Assembly: GCA_029959295.1 (NCBI GenBank) | Contig: JASCOH010000003.1 | Location: 515,005-579,004, forward strand | Length of the DNA: 64,000 nucleotides | From: Flavobacteriaceae bacterium PS02334 | GTDB lineage: Bacteria > Bacteroidota > Bacteroidia > Flavobacteriales > Flavobacteriaceae | Direction: 5' to 3' | Shown here: positions 9,299 through 17,335 of the stretch, piece after piece | Numbering within the stretch: position 1 is the first letter of the stretch | How the letters are laid out: each line of letters begins with the position of its first letter | The notes under the pieces: model-generated | Told to the model about the DNA's origin: nothing | The model's database searches: none | The model's input: the letters and a program-made list of their open reading frames with translations, nothing else | Program-made: the position numbers and the translations under genes

Positions 9299-9366
9299 CA
9301 AAGTTCGCCAATTAAATAACCGAACCGGCTACCAAAACTTGCCCAATAACTACCATTTTGATAAAT
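9299..9366 (-). promoter_or_regulatory. AraC-type regulatory site A and promoter (first isochorismatase gene)
   Basis: The plus strand shows CTACCA at 9329-9334 and again at 9350-9355, 21 bp apart; the second copy continues into TACCATTTTGATAAA. Read toward the gene, the proximal TTTGGTA is followed after 26 bp by GAACTTTG (9299-9306), a near match to TAnnTTTG. The same arrangement recurs at 11793-11859 and 12864-12930. Confidence 0.7.
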
Positions 9367-9403
9367 ATTAAATGAATTATTGGGATGATCACGTACTTTT
9401 CCG

Positions 9404-9979
9404 TTATCTGAACTCTGATCTTGGCAGCATTTCCTTTGCCGTTTCTACCAGCTCCAGGGCTTGAGCGTTACGTAAGAACCGAACGTCAAGTCCGTTTGGG
9501 CCAAGCCGGAAACGGTCCAGTGCATCAGCATCTTTAAAAACACGGTATAACCTTATACACCCTTCGGCATTTTCTATTAAATGCGTTATGTCTGCAATAC
9601 CTTCACTGTCATCATGGTCATGGTAGGCACAGATGAGGTGTACTTCCGGAACAAAAGGTAAATTGTTGACCGTACAATAATGCCCGTAATACTCGGCCGC
9701 CCTTAGCCCGTGGCCCTTATCAAGTCCTTCATCCTCCCGTCTGGAATCGTGAAAAACGGCAGCGAGACACAGTATATCTTTCTCTCTTTCCGTTAATCCC
9801 ATTTTTTCGCTCAGTTTCAGTGCAAGGAAAAGAACCCTGCGGCAGTGCGGTCTGGCATGGAGCGGGCTGTCTTCACGGTTAAAGCTCACTTCATTCTCCA
9901 TAAAATCATACCAGTACCTGTATTTATCCGCTATAGAAATATTTTCCGGCAGATCAAGAATAGTTGTCGATGTGTTCAT
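9404..9979 (-). CDS. HD-domain hydrolase
   Basis: This 191-residue soluble protein has the HD-superfamily metal site: His45 in ARPHCRRVL, His77-Asp78 in AAVFHDSRRED, a further His in GLDKGHGLRAAEYY, and a YHDHDD segment. Such proteins are metal-dependent phosphohydrolases of nucleotides or other phosphoesters. Its start is directly adjacent to the stop of the sirtuin-like gene upstream (9980), so the two are probably translationally coupled. It is the third gene of the HD-sirtuin-sirtuin operon. A role in hydrolysing a product of the sirtuin reaction is an attractive but untested idea. Confidence 0.85.
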   Translation of the reverse strand: MNTSTTILDLPENISIADKYRYWYDFMENEVSFNREDSPLHARPHCRRVLFLALKLSEKMGLTEREKDILCLAAVFHDSRREDEGLDKGHGLRAAEYYGHYCTVNNLPFVPEVHLICAYHDHDDSEGIADITHLIENAEGCIRLYRVFKDADALDRFRLGPNGLDVRFLRNAQALELVETAKEMLPRSEFR

Positions 9980-10864
9980 TCAGGAATTTGTTTTAGCGTT
10001 ATTCCCATCTTCTTTGTTCCTGTCATTATTCTTCCCTGCAAGGACATTCAGAAATTTCGCAATATTCCCGTCCATTGCAACGGACTGTCCAGCGATCTCA
10101 CTTGGGATATAAATATCGCCCTTGTTGAACGTTACATAGGTTGCATTCGGGTGTTTATAGGTAAAGTCCATGAACGGCTGTTTGATGAGCCTGTTACGCA
10201 TCCCCACACCCAGTTCCAGCAGGACAATTTTTTTGTCCGAAGGAACTTGACAAAAATCCCTGTAAGCTGATGCACTGTCGTTCCATCTGTGGTCTTTTAC
10301 AAAATTCCGGTCGGTCTCAATATGCAATACCATCGGTCCGCCGCATTGGGGACAATTGGGTACAAGGTCTTTTGGCACCTTTCCATTTTCCTTCTGTGCG
10401 AACATCTTTATGAGCAGTTCTTCAGCTGGATAAACAGTTTCATGGCAACCTTTGCCGCACTGCATGTCGCAGCAGTTGCCCTCAATTTCAAAGAGTCTGT
10501 CCCTGTCAAACCCTGCGTGGATAAAATGGGCGTCTATATTGGATGTAACAACAAAATAATCCTTTTTTCGGATCAGGGATGTCAGGTTCTGCATAACCTC
10601 ACTCACTGGTCTGACCACGGTAAAATAATTGTACATACTGCTGTAAAAACCCCATCTTTCTTCTGCTGTACGGTAAGGAAAAAAGCAGCCGTTTATAATG
10701 TTGGGGATCCCAAGCCGATTGCGATAGTACGAAAAATGCTCCCTAAAATCTGCGTTGTCCGCAAAAATATGGATACCGCCGGATATGGAGAGCCCGTTGC
10801 TTGCCCCTATAAGCACCTTATCTGCTTCGCATATCTCCCTGTAAGTTCTTTCTATGCTCTCCAT
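9980..10864 (-). CDS. Atypical Sir2-family protein with Glu at the catalytic His position
   Basis: This 294-residue protein has the Sir2 layout: nucleotide loop LIGASNGLSISGG (about 19-30), the NAD-contact motif VVTSNIDAHF with Asn109 and Asp111, and a zinc-ribbon with cysteines near 136, 140, 171 and 174. The residue that aligns with the catalytic His of classical sirtuins (in the ELHG motif) is Glu128 in FEIEGN. The protein is paralogous to the next gene upstream; the two overlap by one base. It may bind NAD without deacylating, or use a different chemistry. No signal peptide or membrane segment is present. Confidence 0.8.
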   Translation of the reverse strand: MESIERTYREICEADKVLIGASNGLSISGGIHIFADNADFREHFSYYRNRLGIPNIINGCFFPYRTAEERWGFYSSMYNYFTVVRPVSEVMQNLTSLIRKKDYFVVTSNIDAHFIHAGFDRDRLFEIEGNCCDMQCGKGCHETVYPAEELLIKMFAQKENGKVPKDLVPNCPQCGGPMVLHIETDRNFVKDHRWNDSASAYRDFCQVPSDKKIVLLELGVGMRNRLIKQPFMDFTYKHPNATYVTFNKGDIYIPSEIAGQSVAMDGNIAKFLNVLAGKNNDRNKEDGNNAKTNS

Positions 10865-11766
10865 TAGTAAATTCTTGATGGTGTAAATACTTCATTAGGG
10901 GCATGCTTTATCATTCCTTCAGTGGATCTGCCCAATAACTGTTTCAAAGTAATGGCAATATCGTCACTGATGGCAATGCTCTTATCAGCTATTTCCTTCG
11001 GCACAATGGCATGCTGCGGATTCAGCGTCGCATAAAATGACCGCGGCCACTGGTAGACCATGTTCATAAAGGGTTCCTTGATGAACATCGGGGTCATCAT
11101 GCCCACTCCAAGTTCCAGAAAGAGGGTATTGCGTCTGGAAAATGTGCGTAGAAAATCATGATAACGATCCATTTCCTTTTGATAATAACTGCCTTGCAGA
11201 AAAGTACGCGAACGTATCCAGGGATCCATTTCCCTGCCGCATTTGGGACAGCGTGGAATCAGGTCATCGGGAAGGGCATCATTTTCTATTTTTTCATGCA
11301 GCTCATAAACCTGCTCTTTGTTATAGTAGATTTCGTCGTGGCACTTTCTTTTGCACTGCCAATAACGCCAGTCGCCCTGTATGCGGGTAATCCTGTCTTC
11401 ATCGAATACGCGAAAAAACTGTGCATCTTGATTGGTCGTGGCTATATAATAGTTCCTGCCATCGAGCAGCTCGGCCAGTTCCCTGTAGGTTTCGCCTGTT
11501 TCACAGTCAAAAATATATTTGGATACCCTGATGAGCATTGCCCAATGTTCTCCCAAAGTATGCTGACGGTCGTACAGTCCGTCAAAGAAATTGTGAAAAC
11601 CATATTTTTCCTCCAGTGAACCCGCAATCATGCGAAATACATCATCACATTGATAATAGAACTTGAAACCTGAAGCCGCGGACATTCCCGAAGCTCCGCC
11701 GACAACAATCGCATCGGCATCCTTAATTTTTTTATTAAGGAAATCTATCTGTTCCTCTGTAACCAT
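10864..11766 (-). CDS. Class M-like sirtuin (SirTM-like), probable NAD-dependent ADP-ribosyltransferase
   Basis: This 300-residue protein has a Sir2 fold with VVGGASGMSAASG (about 21-33), ATTNQDAQF with Asn112, and the zinc cysteines 138, 142, 173 and 176. The position of the catalytic His is Gln130, in the motif RIQGDWRYWQC. Class M sirtuins (SirTM) described from Staphylococcus and Streptococcus operons carry Gln there and transfer ADP-ribose to proteins, so this is the closest known analogue. There the partner genes are a macrodomain and lipoyl-related proteins; none is seen here. It is the first gene of the three-gene operon, 27 bp downstream of a -7 element at 11793-11800. Confidence 0.8.
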   Translation of the reverse strand: MVTEEQIDFLNKKIKDADAIVVGGASGMSAASGFKFYYQCDDVFRMIAGSLEEKYGFHNFFDGLYDRQHTLGEHWAMLIRVSKYIFDCETGETYRELAELLDGRNYYIATTNQDAQFFRVFDEDRITRIQGDWRYWQCKRKCHDEIYYNKEQVYELHEKIENDALPDDLIPRCPKCGREMDPWIRSRTFLQGSYYQKEMDRYHDFLRTFSRRNTLFLELGVGMMTPMFIKEPFMNMVYQWPRSFYATLNPQHAIVPKEIADKSIAISDDIAITLKQLLGRSTEGMIKHAPNEVFTPSRIY

Positions 11767-11792
11767 AAGATTCTGATAATTAAAAACGGTTA

Positions 11793-11859
11793 CAAAATTA
11801 GTTTCAGAAGATTATGGAAAGGCTACCAAAACCGATGACATAACTACCATTTTGATAAA
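11793..11859 (-). promoter_or_regulatory. AraC-type regulatory site B and promoter (sirtuin operon)
   Basis: CTACCA occurs at 11823-11828 and 11844-11849, 21 bp apart, with the second copy continuing into TACCATTTTGATAAA. Toward the sirtuin operon, TTTGGTA is followed after 26 bp by the -7 element TAATTTTG (11793-11800). No -33 element stands at the normal 19-21 bp distance, which suits an activator-dependent promoter. Confidence 0.75.
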
Positions 11860-11895
11860 AATTAATGATACTGGTCAGGAAGTGGCTTCCAGGAC

Positions 11896-12786
11896 TTACA
11901 CCAGCGCGTGCAAAGTACTTCCGGACTGGTTGTCATGGAGAAACTCACCCGTGGTCATACCTGTCTGTGTTTTGAAAAAACGCATCAGGTGATTAGGTTC
12001 TGAAAAGCTTAGTTCATAGGCAATCTCACTGACGGTGAGCTTTGAATGGATGAGATAGTTCTTGATCTCCAGCAGCAGCCGTTGTTTGAGCAGATGCGTA
12101 GCAGTCACATTAAACTGTTCTTTGACAGCTGTATTGAGGGAAACCCTGCTGATGCCGAGCATTTCCGCATAGTCCTCAACACGCTGCTTTTTTTTGATGT
12201 GTATTTCGATCAGGTGCTTGAACTGAAAAGCATAGTGGTTGCTGTTGTCCCTTTCCAAATCCAGATGGTTCCTTGTTGCATACTCCCTGTTGAGTTTCTG
12301 AAGGATATAATAGAGCAGCGAACGTACGATGTGTATGCTGTCCGGCTTGGTATGTACCAGTTCCGACTTTATTTCCGTCAGGAGGTTACAGTAGCCCTGG
12401 ATAAGCTCGGTATCCACCGCCATTTTCAATGGATAATGAAGCTGGTAGAAATATAACAGCCTGTAGGCAAAAAGTTTATCGGAGAAAAATTCATTGAGAA
12501 AATCTTCCTGAAAAAGAAGTATCGTAAAGAGCTGTTCCTTTTCTTCCTCAAAATGCCATTGACGCTTCTGATGCGGAGAAATAAAAATAAGGCTGTTATC
12601 CGTAAGCTCGATCTGTTGATGGTTCAGTATAAGGCGGCCATGTGCTTTTTTAAAGAATACAATCTCGAAAAAATCGGTATTGAAAGGCACGTTTTTAAGG
12701 TATGTTCCGTTTGCACTTTCCAGATGGATAACGTTCAGAAGGAAGTCGACCCCGCAATCCGTTTTATGAAATTTTAAAGTTTCCAT
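11896..12786 (-). CDS. AraC-family transcriptional regulator (sirtuin/flavoenzyme regulon)
   Basis: About 296 residues from the Met at 12786, which is preceded by a GGAAAAAG ribosome-binding-like sequence; an upstream Met at 12819 is possible. The N-terminal half looks like a cupin-type sensor domain (beta-rich, about residues 15-130). The C-terminal hundred residues contain the two AraC helix-turn-helix motifs, with DYAEMLGISRVSLN and EIAYELSFSEPNHLMRFF. It lies between two of the three repeated TACCA sites, so it is the obvious candidate to bind them. The inducer is unknown. Confidence 0.88.
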   Translation of the reverse strand: METLKFHKTDCGVDFLLNVIHLESANGTYLKNVPFNTDFFEIVFFKKAHGRLILNHQQIELTDNSLIFISPHQKRQWHFEEEKEQLFTILLFQEDFLNEFFSDKLFAYRLLYFYQLHYPLKMAVDTELIQGYCNLLTEIKSELVHTKPDSIHIVRSLLYYILQKLNREYATRNHLDLERDNSNHYAFQFKHLIEIHIKKKQRVEDYAEMLGISRVSLNTAVKEQFNVTATHLLKQRLLLEIKNYLIHSKLTVSEIAYELSFSEPNHLMRFFKTQTGMTTGEFLHDNQSGSTLHALV

Positions 12787-12863
12787 AGTCTTTTTCCGAA
12801 TTATAAAAATGAACTGCAATTTACAAAAACAGGAAATAAATAAAGGTATTTATAGGGGATATA

Positions 12864-12930
12864 TTTATCAAAATGGTAGTATTAGAACCTTCTTTGGTAT
12901 CCACTGAACAGGATATGCTTTCTACCTTTG
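12864..12930 (+). promoter_or_regulatory. AraC-type regulatory site C and promoter (flavoenzyme operon)
   Basis: On the plus strand TTTATCAAAATGGTA (12864-12878) is followed by a second TGGTA at 12895-12899, a 21-bp direct repeat. TTTGGTA is followed after 26 bp by TACCTTTG (12923-12930), a perfect TAnnTTTG element. The orientation relative to the gene is the same as at sites A and B. Confidence 0.75.
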
Positions 12931-13008
12931 TATTATTATTTTACAAAGATACACCGGTGAGTAACCGGAATAAACAATGATTAAAGACAATAAAAAAGGC
13001 GTATAGAG

Positions 13009-14091
13009 ATGAACAATATCAGTACAATAAAAAAACAGGGAAATGCCCCCGTTCCGCTATCCATACTGGATTGGGCAACGACCGGAAAAGGGTTTTCCGC
13101 GATAGAGGGAATTGAAAAAAGTATCGAAATGGCAAAACTTGCCGACCGCAGGGGATTTGCCCGTTACTGGGTTGCGGAACATCACTCGATGCCTGCCGTT
13201 TCTACCTCATCACCGGCAGTTATGCTCGCCCGTCTGGTCGGCGAGACAAAGCACCTCCGTTTGGGAGCCGGGGGTATGATGCTCCCAAACTTTCCGCCCC
13301 TGGTAATTGCAGAACAGTTTGGTATGTTGGAGGCAATGGCTCCCGGACGGATCGACCTTGGTATAGGCCGTGCACCCGGAACGGATGGTTTTACTGCAAC
13401 GGCTATCCGTGGTATGGGAAGCCCCGGAGCGGAGAACTACATGCAGCAGCTTGAAGAGCTGTTCCATTTTCTCGATAACGATTTCCCTGAAGGACACCCA
13501 TATAAGAATAAGGTCTGGGCGGTGCCCGGACCCGGACAGGATGCCCAGAACGGTATTGAACGTTCCATGGAAAGGCCTGCTGTATGGCTGTTGGGATCTT
13601 CTGGCCATTCTGCAAAAATAGCCGGGAAACTTGGACTGCCCTTTGCTTTTGCCGCACAGCTTTCTCCCGAAAATCTGGAAGGGGCATTTGCGGTCTATAG
13701 GGATAATTTCCAACCATCGGAAATCCTTGATAAGCCACACACTTTAGCTTGCTTTGCCGTATTTGCTGCCGACACCCAAGAAGAAGCCTTGTTGGAAACC
13801 GAAAGTTATGCACACAGCATGATGCGGATGATGAAAGGACAATCTTACGTAATGCCTTCTCCTTCAGAACTGGCCTCATTTCCATATACGCAACAGGACA
13901 GGTACCTGATGGAAAGCTGGCGGTCTAAAATGATCTATGGCACAGGACAGATGGTTGCTGACGGGTTGAACAGGGGGCAACAGGTATCGGGTGCCGATGA
14001 GCTGATGCTGGTAAACCTCGGACATTCGCCCGAGAAAATGGTACATTCAGCAAAATTGATTGCCGATGCCTATCAGATGCCGGAGCTGTAG
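13009..14091 (+). CDS. Luciferase-like (LLM class) flavin-dependent oxidoreductase
   Basis: This 360-residue protein fits the bacterial-luciferase fold. Recognisable segments are the N-terminal PLSILDWATTGKG, the RYWVAEHHSMPAVSTSSPAV motif around residues 57-76, and LGIGRAPGTDGF. Family members oxidise substrates with reduced flavin and oxygen. It is the first gene of a two-gene unit, driven from site C, with an isochorismatase-type hydrolase 65 bp downstream. As I recall, LLM oxidoreductases also accompany SirTM genes in some Gram-positive operons, which makes its co-regulation with a SirTM-like gene here more notable. Confidence 0.9.
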   Translation: MNNISTIKKQGNAPVPLSILDWATTGKGFSAIEGIEKSIEMAKLADRRGFARYWVAEHHSMPAVSTSSPAVMLARLVGETKHLRLGAGGMMLPNFPPLVIAEQFGMLEAMAPGRIDLGIGRAPGTDGFTATAIRGMGSPGAENYMQQLEELFHFLDNDFPEGHPYKNKVWAVPGPGQDAQNGIERSMERPAVWLLGSSGHSAKIAGKLGLPFAFAAQLSPENLEGAFAVYRDNFQPSEILDKPHTLACFAVFAADTQEEALLETESYAHSMMRMMKGQSYVMPSPSELASFPYTQQDRYLMESWRSKMIYGTGQMVADGLNRGQQVSGADELMLVNLGHSPEKMVHSAKLIADAYQMPEL

Positions 14092-14156
14092 GCCGCCTAA
14101 AGGTTCCGTTATTAAGTTTACATAGTTATAGTATCTTTAACCCTAATTCTTTAAAT

Positions 14157-14699
14157 ATGAAAATCATAAAGGAAAATTCAACATTACTTGTTATCGATAT
14201 TCAGGAACGGCTGTTTCCAAAGATCATCAACGGGAAAGAAGTGCTGGAAACCGCAATCTGGTCAGTTGACCTTGCTAAAAAAATAGGTATTCCGGTTTTA
14301 CTCACAGAACACTTCCCTGAAAAAATTGGGGCAACACCCGAAATTTTACGATCGAAGGTCAGTGAAAAGGATATTGTTTCCAAGACCTATTTTTCGGCCG
14401 TCCGGGAAGGTAACTTGACAAAACATTTCGCCGAAGAGCGTAAGCAGGTAATCGTTGTCGGTACGGAAACGCATATCTGCGTTCTGCAGACCGTATTGGA
14501 TCTGCTGGATGCGGGTTATGAAGTATTTATTGTAGATATGGGTGTTGGTTCCAGAACTGAAAATGACAGAACGCGTGGACTGGAACGGATGCAGCAGAAC
14601 GGTGCTGTGGTCATAACAAGGGATATGCTGGTATTCGAATGGCTGGAAAAAGCAGGTACAGACCTATTTAAAGAGGTACTGGAGACATTTATCAAATAA
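14157..14699 (+). CDS. Isochorismatase-family cysteine hydrolase (second copy)
   Basis: This 180-residue protein has the hydrolase triad Asp14 (LLVIDIQERLF), Lys76 (VSKTYFSAV) and Cys108 (TETHICVLQTVLDLL). The overall pattern is closer to the YcaC/isochorismatase-like group than to nicotinamidases. It follows the flavoenzyme gene in the same unit and ends just before a hairpin terminator. The substrate is unknown. The joint control with the first copy and the sirtuin operon suggests they act on related small molecules. Confidence 0.87.
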   Translation: MKIIKENSTLLVIDIQERLFPKIINGKEVLETAIWSVDLAKKIGIPVLLTEHFPEKIGATPEILRSKVSEKDIVSKTYFSAVREGNLTKHFAEERKQVIVVGTETHICVLQTVLDLLDAGYEVFIVDMGVGSRTENDRTRGLERMQQNGAVVITRDMLVFEWLEKAGTDLFKEVLETFIK

Positions 14700-14735
14700 T
14701 TTTTTACTCTTCAGGCAGTGGGTATGTATAACATT

Positions 14736-14760
14736 AAATGCGGGTAATAGTTCCGCATTT
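14736..14760 (+). terminator. Terminator of the flavoenzyme-isochorismatase unit
   Basis: A perfect 8-bp inverted repeat, AAATGCGG (14736-14743) and CCGCATTT (14753-14760), with a 9-nt loop, 37 bp past the stop codon. A T-rich stretch follows. Confidence 0.6.
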
Positions 14761-14919
14761 AGTTTATATTTTCCTTTATCAATCTTCTCAATTCATTTAC
14801 CGGAGACACACCTGTTTTCTAGGGTATCAAACTGTAATACATGAAAAGTGTGTTGTTTTTAGTTCGTACAAAAGACAATATAACAGCTGATTAGCGAAAA
14901 GCGTTTGTTGAAATGCCGA

Positions 14920-15306
14920 TTAAAGAAATCTAACTAGAGAACCGGCATCGATATTCTCGTGGGAAGTTGAAAAAACCACTTTCCCGTTTTTGATGACCAT
15001 GATTTGGGGAGATTGATGTTGAACGTTAAATCTTCTGGCTATTTCATTGGAAATCTCTCTGAAATGAATCAGATCCAGATAATATGCTTCTATTTTTTCT
15101 TTCGGATAATCAAATTCGTTTTCAAAGGAATTTAACACAAAACGGCTGATACTGCAACGGGTACTATGTTTAAAAATTATTATTGTCTTTTGATAAGAAT
15201 CCGTAATGATTTCTTGTAGTTGTTGCAGATCGTTTAAGGGAACCCAATCAAAATCTTTTCTGTTCGATGGTTCATCACTGCCAAAGAGTCGTTTAAAAAA
15301 GCTCAT
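14920..15306 (-). CDS. ytxJ: YtxJ-type bacillithiol-system thioredoxin-like protein
   Basis: This 128-residue cytoplasmic protein matches YtxJ: FKHSTRCSISRFVLNSF around a single active-site cysteine (Cys51), and the cis-Pro loop SPQIMVIKNGKVVFS. YtxJ proteins are monothiol thioredoxin-fold proteins proposed to remove bacillithiol from mixed disulfides. Its presence in a thiol-redox cargo is consistent with a host that makes bacillithiol, as many Bacteroidota do. It is on the same strand as the genes upstream, but the 155-bp gap to 15462 suggests its own promoter. Confidence 0.85.
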   Translation of the reverse strand: MSFFKRLFGSDEPSNRKDFDWVPLNDLQQLQEIITDSYQKTIIIFKHSTRCSISRFVLNSFENEFDYPKEKIEAYYLDLIHFREISNEIARRFNVQHQSPQIMVIKNGKVVFSTSHENIDAGSLVRFL

Positions 15307-15461
15307 ACGTATATAATTTAAGAATTTTATTGGGGCTGCTTTTTGTAAATTTTTATCTATTTACATCTTAATGAAGCTGGCATAATTACCTATGCATTAC
15401 TTAATTTTTTTAGGAATACAACTGTACCGCAGAGAAATTTAACAGTATAGGTACAGGTTTG

Positions 15462-15689
15462 TCACTGTTTGTTATTCCCTGAAATATCAAATTGTTTTTT
15501 ATCTTTTTTAAATATTGAAAATAAAAGTCCCCCCATAACCGCACCATATATAGTACTGTTTAGTGGGTTGGATGTAATGGCACAAGTACCGGAAGTACAC
15601 CCGATGAATTTCCAATATAAATAACCGGCAATGGCCCCGATAAATACACCTGCCATGGTGAGCAGATGTTTTTTAGCGAACTTCTTCAT
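15462..15689 (-). CDS. DUF6132-type small membrane protein (first copy)
   Basis: This 75-residue protein has two membrane helices, with [23 protein letters not shown] between or at them and a basic C-terminal tail. The conserved Cys pair (GCTSGTC) is typical of the DUF6132 family; its function is unknown. The start overlaps the end of the DUF2892-type gene by 17 bp. The same gene pair recurs at 20685-21163, next to a thioredoxin. Confidence 0.8.
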   Translation of the reverse strand: MKKFAKKHLLTMAGVFIGAIAGYLYWKFIGCTSGTCAITSNPLNSTIYGAVMGGLLFSIFKKDKKQFDISGNNKQ

Positions 15690-15906
15690 ACGTTATTTCT
15701 TCTGATTTTGTTCCACTTTTCGCAATGGGCGTATTGCATCCGTTTACTCCGCAGCATCCTACGTTCATCAGGGGCATCAGGGCAAACAGAGCGCCCAGTC
15801 CTGCCATCAGCCATTCATTTGCCATAATACCCTGTACCATGACAATAACACCTAATGCCAGCCTAAATACCCGCATAAAATTCCAATTTCTTAAATAGTT
15901 TTTCAT
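15673..15906 (-). CDS. DUF2892-type small membrane protein (first copy)
   Basis: This 77-residue protein has two membrane helices. It starts MKNYLRNWNFMRVFRLALG and ends the second helix in LMNVGCCGVNGC, a cysteine-rich cap (CCxxxxC). The family resembles the membrane part of YgaP-like rhodaneses. The linked DUF6132-type gene overlaps its end. A role in thiol or sulfur transfer at the membrane is inference from the cysteines and neighbours. Confidence 0.8.
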   Translation of the reverse strand: MKNYLRNWNFMRVFRLALGVIVMVQGIMANEWLMAGLGALFALMPLMNVGCCGVNGCNTPIAKSGTKSEEITYEEVR

Positions 15907-15943
15907 TATTCTACAGTTTGATTAATTTTTGAAGGCTTTGATC

Positions 15944-16510
15944 TTATTTGGCTGCTGTGCCTACTAAACGGATGCCTGACTCATTTTCAAATATAGCAAA
16001 GTCCGTAAATCCTGCTGCTGTAAACAGTTCTTTCCAGCCACGCCTGCTTCCTCCGGAAAAAGGTGTGAAGGAAGACACCAGCTTTGCACCCGGCATAAGT
16101 ACCCTGTGCAGATCTTTTAGTGCTTTGAGAGGGTCATTCCAAAAATGCATGTTGTCCATTGCGAGGGCACCGTTGAAATAACTGTCCTCAAAGGGCAGAT
16201 GATCAACCGTCCCTTTTAAGAGCTTTACCAGACCCGTTTCTATACTTATTTCATTACGCTCACCGGCAAGGCGGTGCATGAGTTCCGAAGGGTCGATACC
16301 GACAACTGATCCATGCGTTACTTTTTTTGCCAGAGTTTCCAGGCCTATTCCCGGACCAAACCCAATTTCAAGAACGCGGTCATTCTGCCCTAGCTCCAAG
16401 AGCTCCACAGCCTGACGGGCCATAGCATCTCCAGAGCCGACCATCGTTGCAGCCCCTTTTTCGCCCCACTTACCTTCGGGTATTACGAACATTCGGTACA
16501 TATCCCACAT
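15944..16510 (-). CDS. Class I SAM-dependent methyltransferase
   Basis: This 188-residue protein shows methyltransferase motif I as VLEIGFGPGIGLE (about 45-57), then VVGIDPSELM and a later DLHRVLMPGAKLV segment. No signal peptide is seen. It lies between the DsbA-like gene and the DUF2892-type gene on the same strand, with short gaps, so it belongs to the redox operon. The substrate is unknown. Confidence 0.85.
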   Translation of the reverse strand: MWDMYRMFVIPEGKWGEKGAATMVGSGDAMARQAVELLELGQNDRVLEIGFGPGIGLETLAKKVTHGSVVGIDPSELMHRLAGERNEISIETGLVKLLKGTVDHLPFEDSYFNGALAMDNMHFWNDPLKALKDLHRVLMPGAKLVSSFTPFSGGSRRGWKELFTAAGFTDFAIFENESGIRLVGTAAK

Positions 16511-16566
16511 ATTTTATTTTTTTAGGAAGAGCCATTTTGTATTAACGCCGGGTCGTTGAAATACAC

Positions 16567-17274
16567 TTATTCACACTTCCCGTCGATTGTACAGCTGCTG
16601 CCCTGTGTAACTTCCAATTTTATTTCGGGATTGGACTTTCTCCATTCCGCATAGGATTTCGACAGGGTATCCGCAAATGCTTCTGATGGCTGTGCCCCCG
16701 AAACAGCGTATTTCCTGTCAAATACGAAGAAAGGTACTCCGCTGACACCTAAACTCTGCGCTTCCTGAATATCCTGCGTCATCTCATATCTATATTTTTC
16801 GTCGTCAAATATGAGTTTTGTTTCGTTTTCGTCCAATCCGATTTCTTTGCCAAGACGAACCAAGGTGTCTAAATCCGCTATGTCTGCACCCTCTGTAAAA
16901 AAGCCACGGAACAGACGTTCCTCGGCTTCGTTACCCAGCCCTTTGGACTTTGCAAATTGTAGCAGAAGATGGGCTTTTTGCGAATTGACGATAACGGATC
17001 TATCCAGATGATATTCCAGACCGGCCTGTTTAGCCATTTCCGTTACGTTGGTGAGCATTCCCTTGACCTGTTCAGAAGGCATACCTTTTCGCTTTGTCAG
17101 GTATTCCTCATAGCTTTCAGATGCTGTTTCGGGCAAGGATGGGTCTAACTGGAAACTCTTCCAGACTACTTCTACATGATCTTTATCTGCAAACTCTTCG
17201 AGGGCTTTTTCAAAATTCCGTTTTCCGATGTAACAGAACGGACAGATAACATCGCTCCAGATTTCTATTTTCAT
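16567..17274 (-). CDS. DsbA-family (FrnE-like) cytoplasmic oxidoreductase
   Basis: This 235-residue protein begins MKIEIWSDVICPFCYIGKRN, with the CPFC active site at residues 11-14 and no signal peptide. It therefore fits the FrnE-like DsbA group in the cytoplasm rather than periplasmic DsbA. The cis-Pro loop is GVSGVPFFVFDRKYAVSGAQ. An extra Cys pair stands at the C-terminus (CTIDGKC), as in some FrnE proteins. Its operon neighbours are thioredoxin and a methyltransferase. Confidence 0.9.
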   Translation of the reverse strand: MKIEIWSDVICPFCYIGKRNFEKALEEFADKDHVEVVWKSFQLDPSLPETASESYEEYLTKRKGMPSEQVKGMLTNVTEMAKQAGLEYHLDRSVIVNSQKAHLLLQFAKSKGLGNEAEERLFRGFFTEGADIADLDTLVRLGKEIGLDENETKLIFDDEKYRYEMTQDIQEAQSLGVSGVPFFVFDRKYAVSGAQPSEAFADTLSKSYAEWRKSNPEIKLEVTQGSSCTIDGKCE

Positions 17275-17335
17275 TTCAGATTATTCTTTAGTTGAGACCT
17301 TTGGACAATCAAACCTTTGGATCTCGTTAATTAAA

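Noticed and set aside
9299-12930. TTTG of the TTTGGTA half-sites as a -33 promoter element
   Set aside because: The gap to the -7 element is 26 bp in all three promoters, beyond the usual 19-21 bp. It is better read as part of the activator site.
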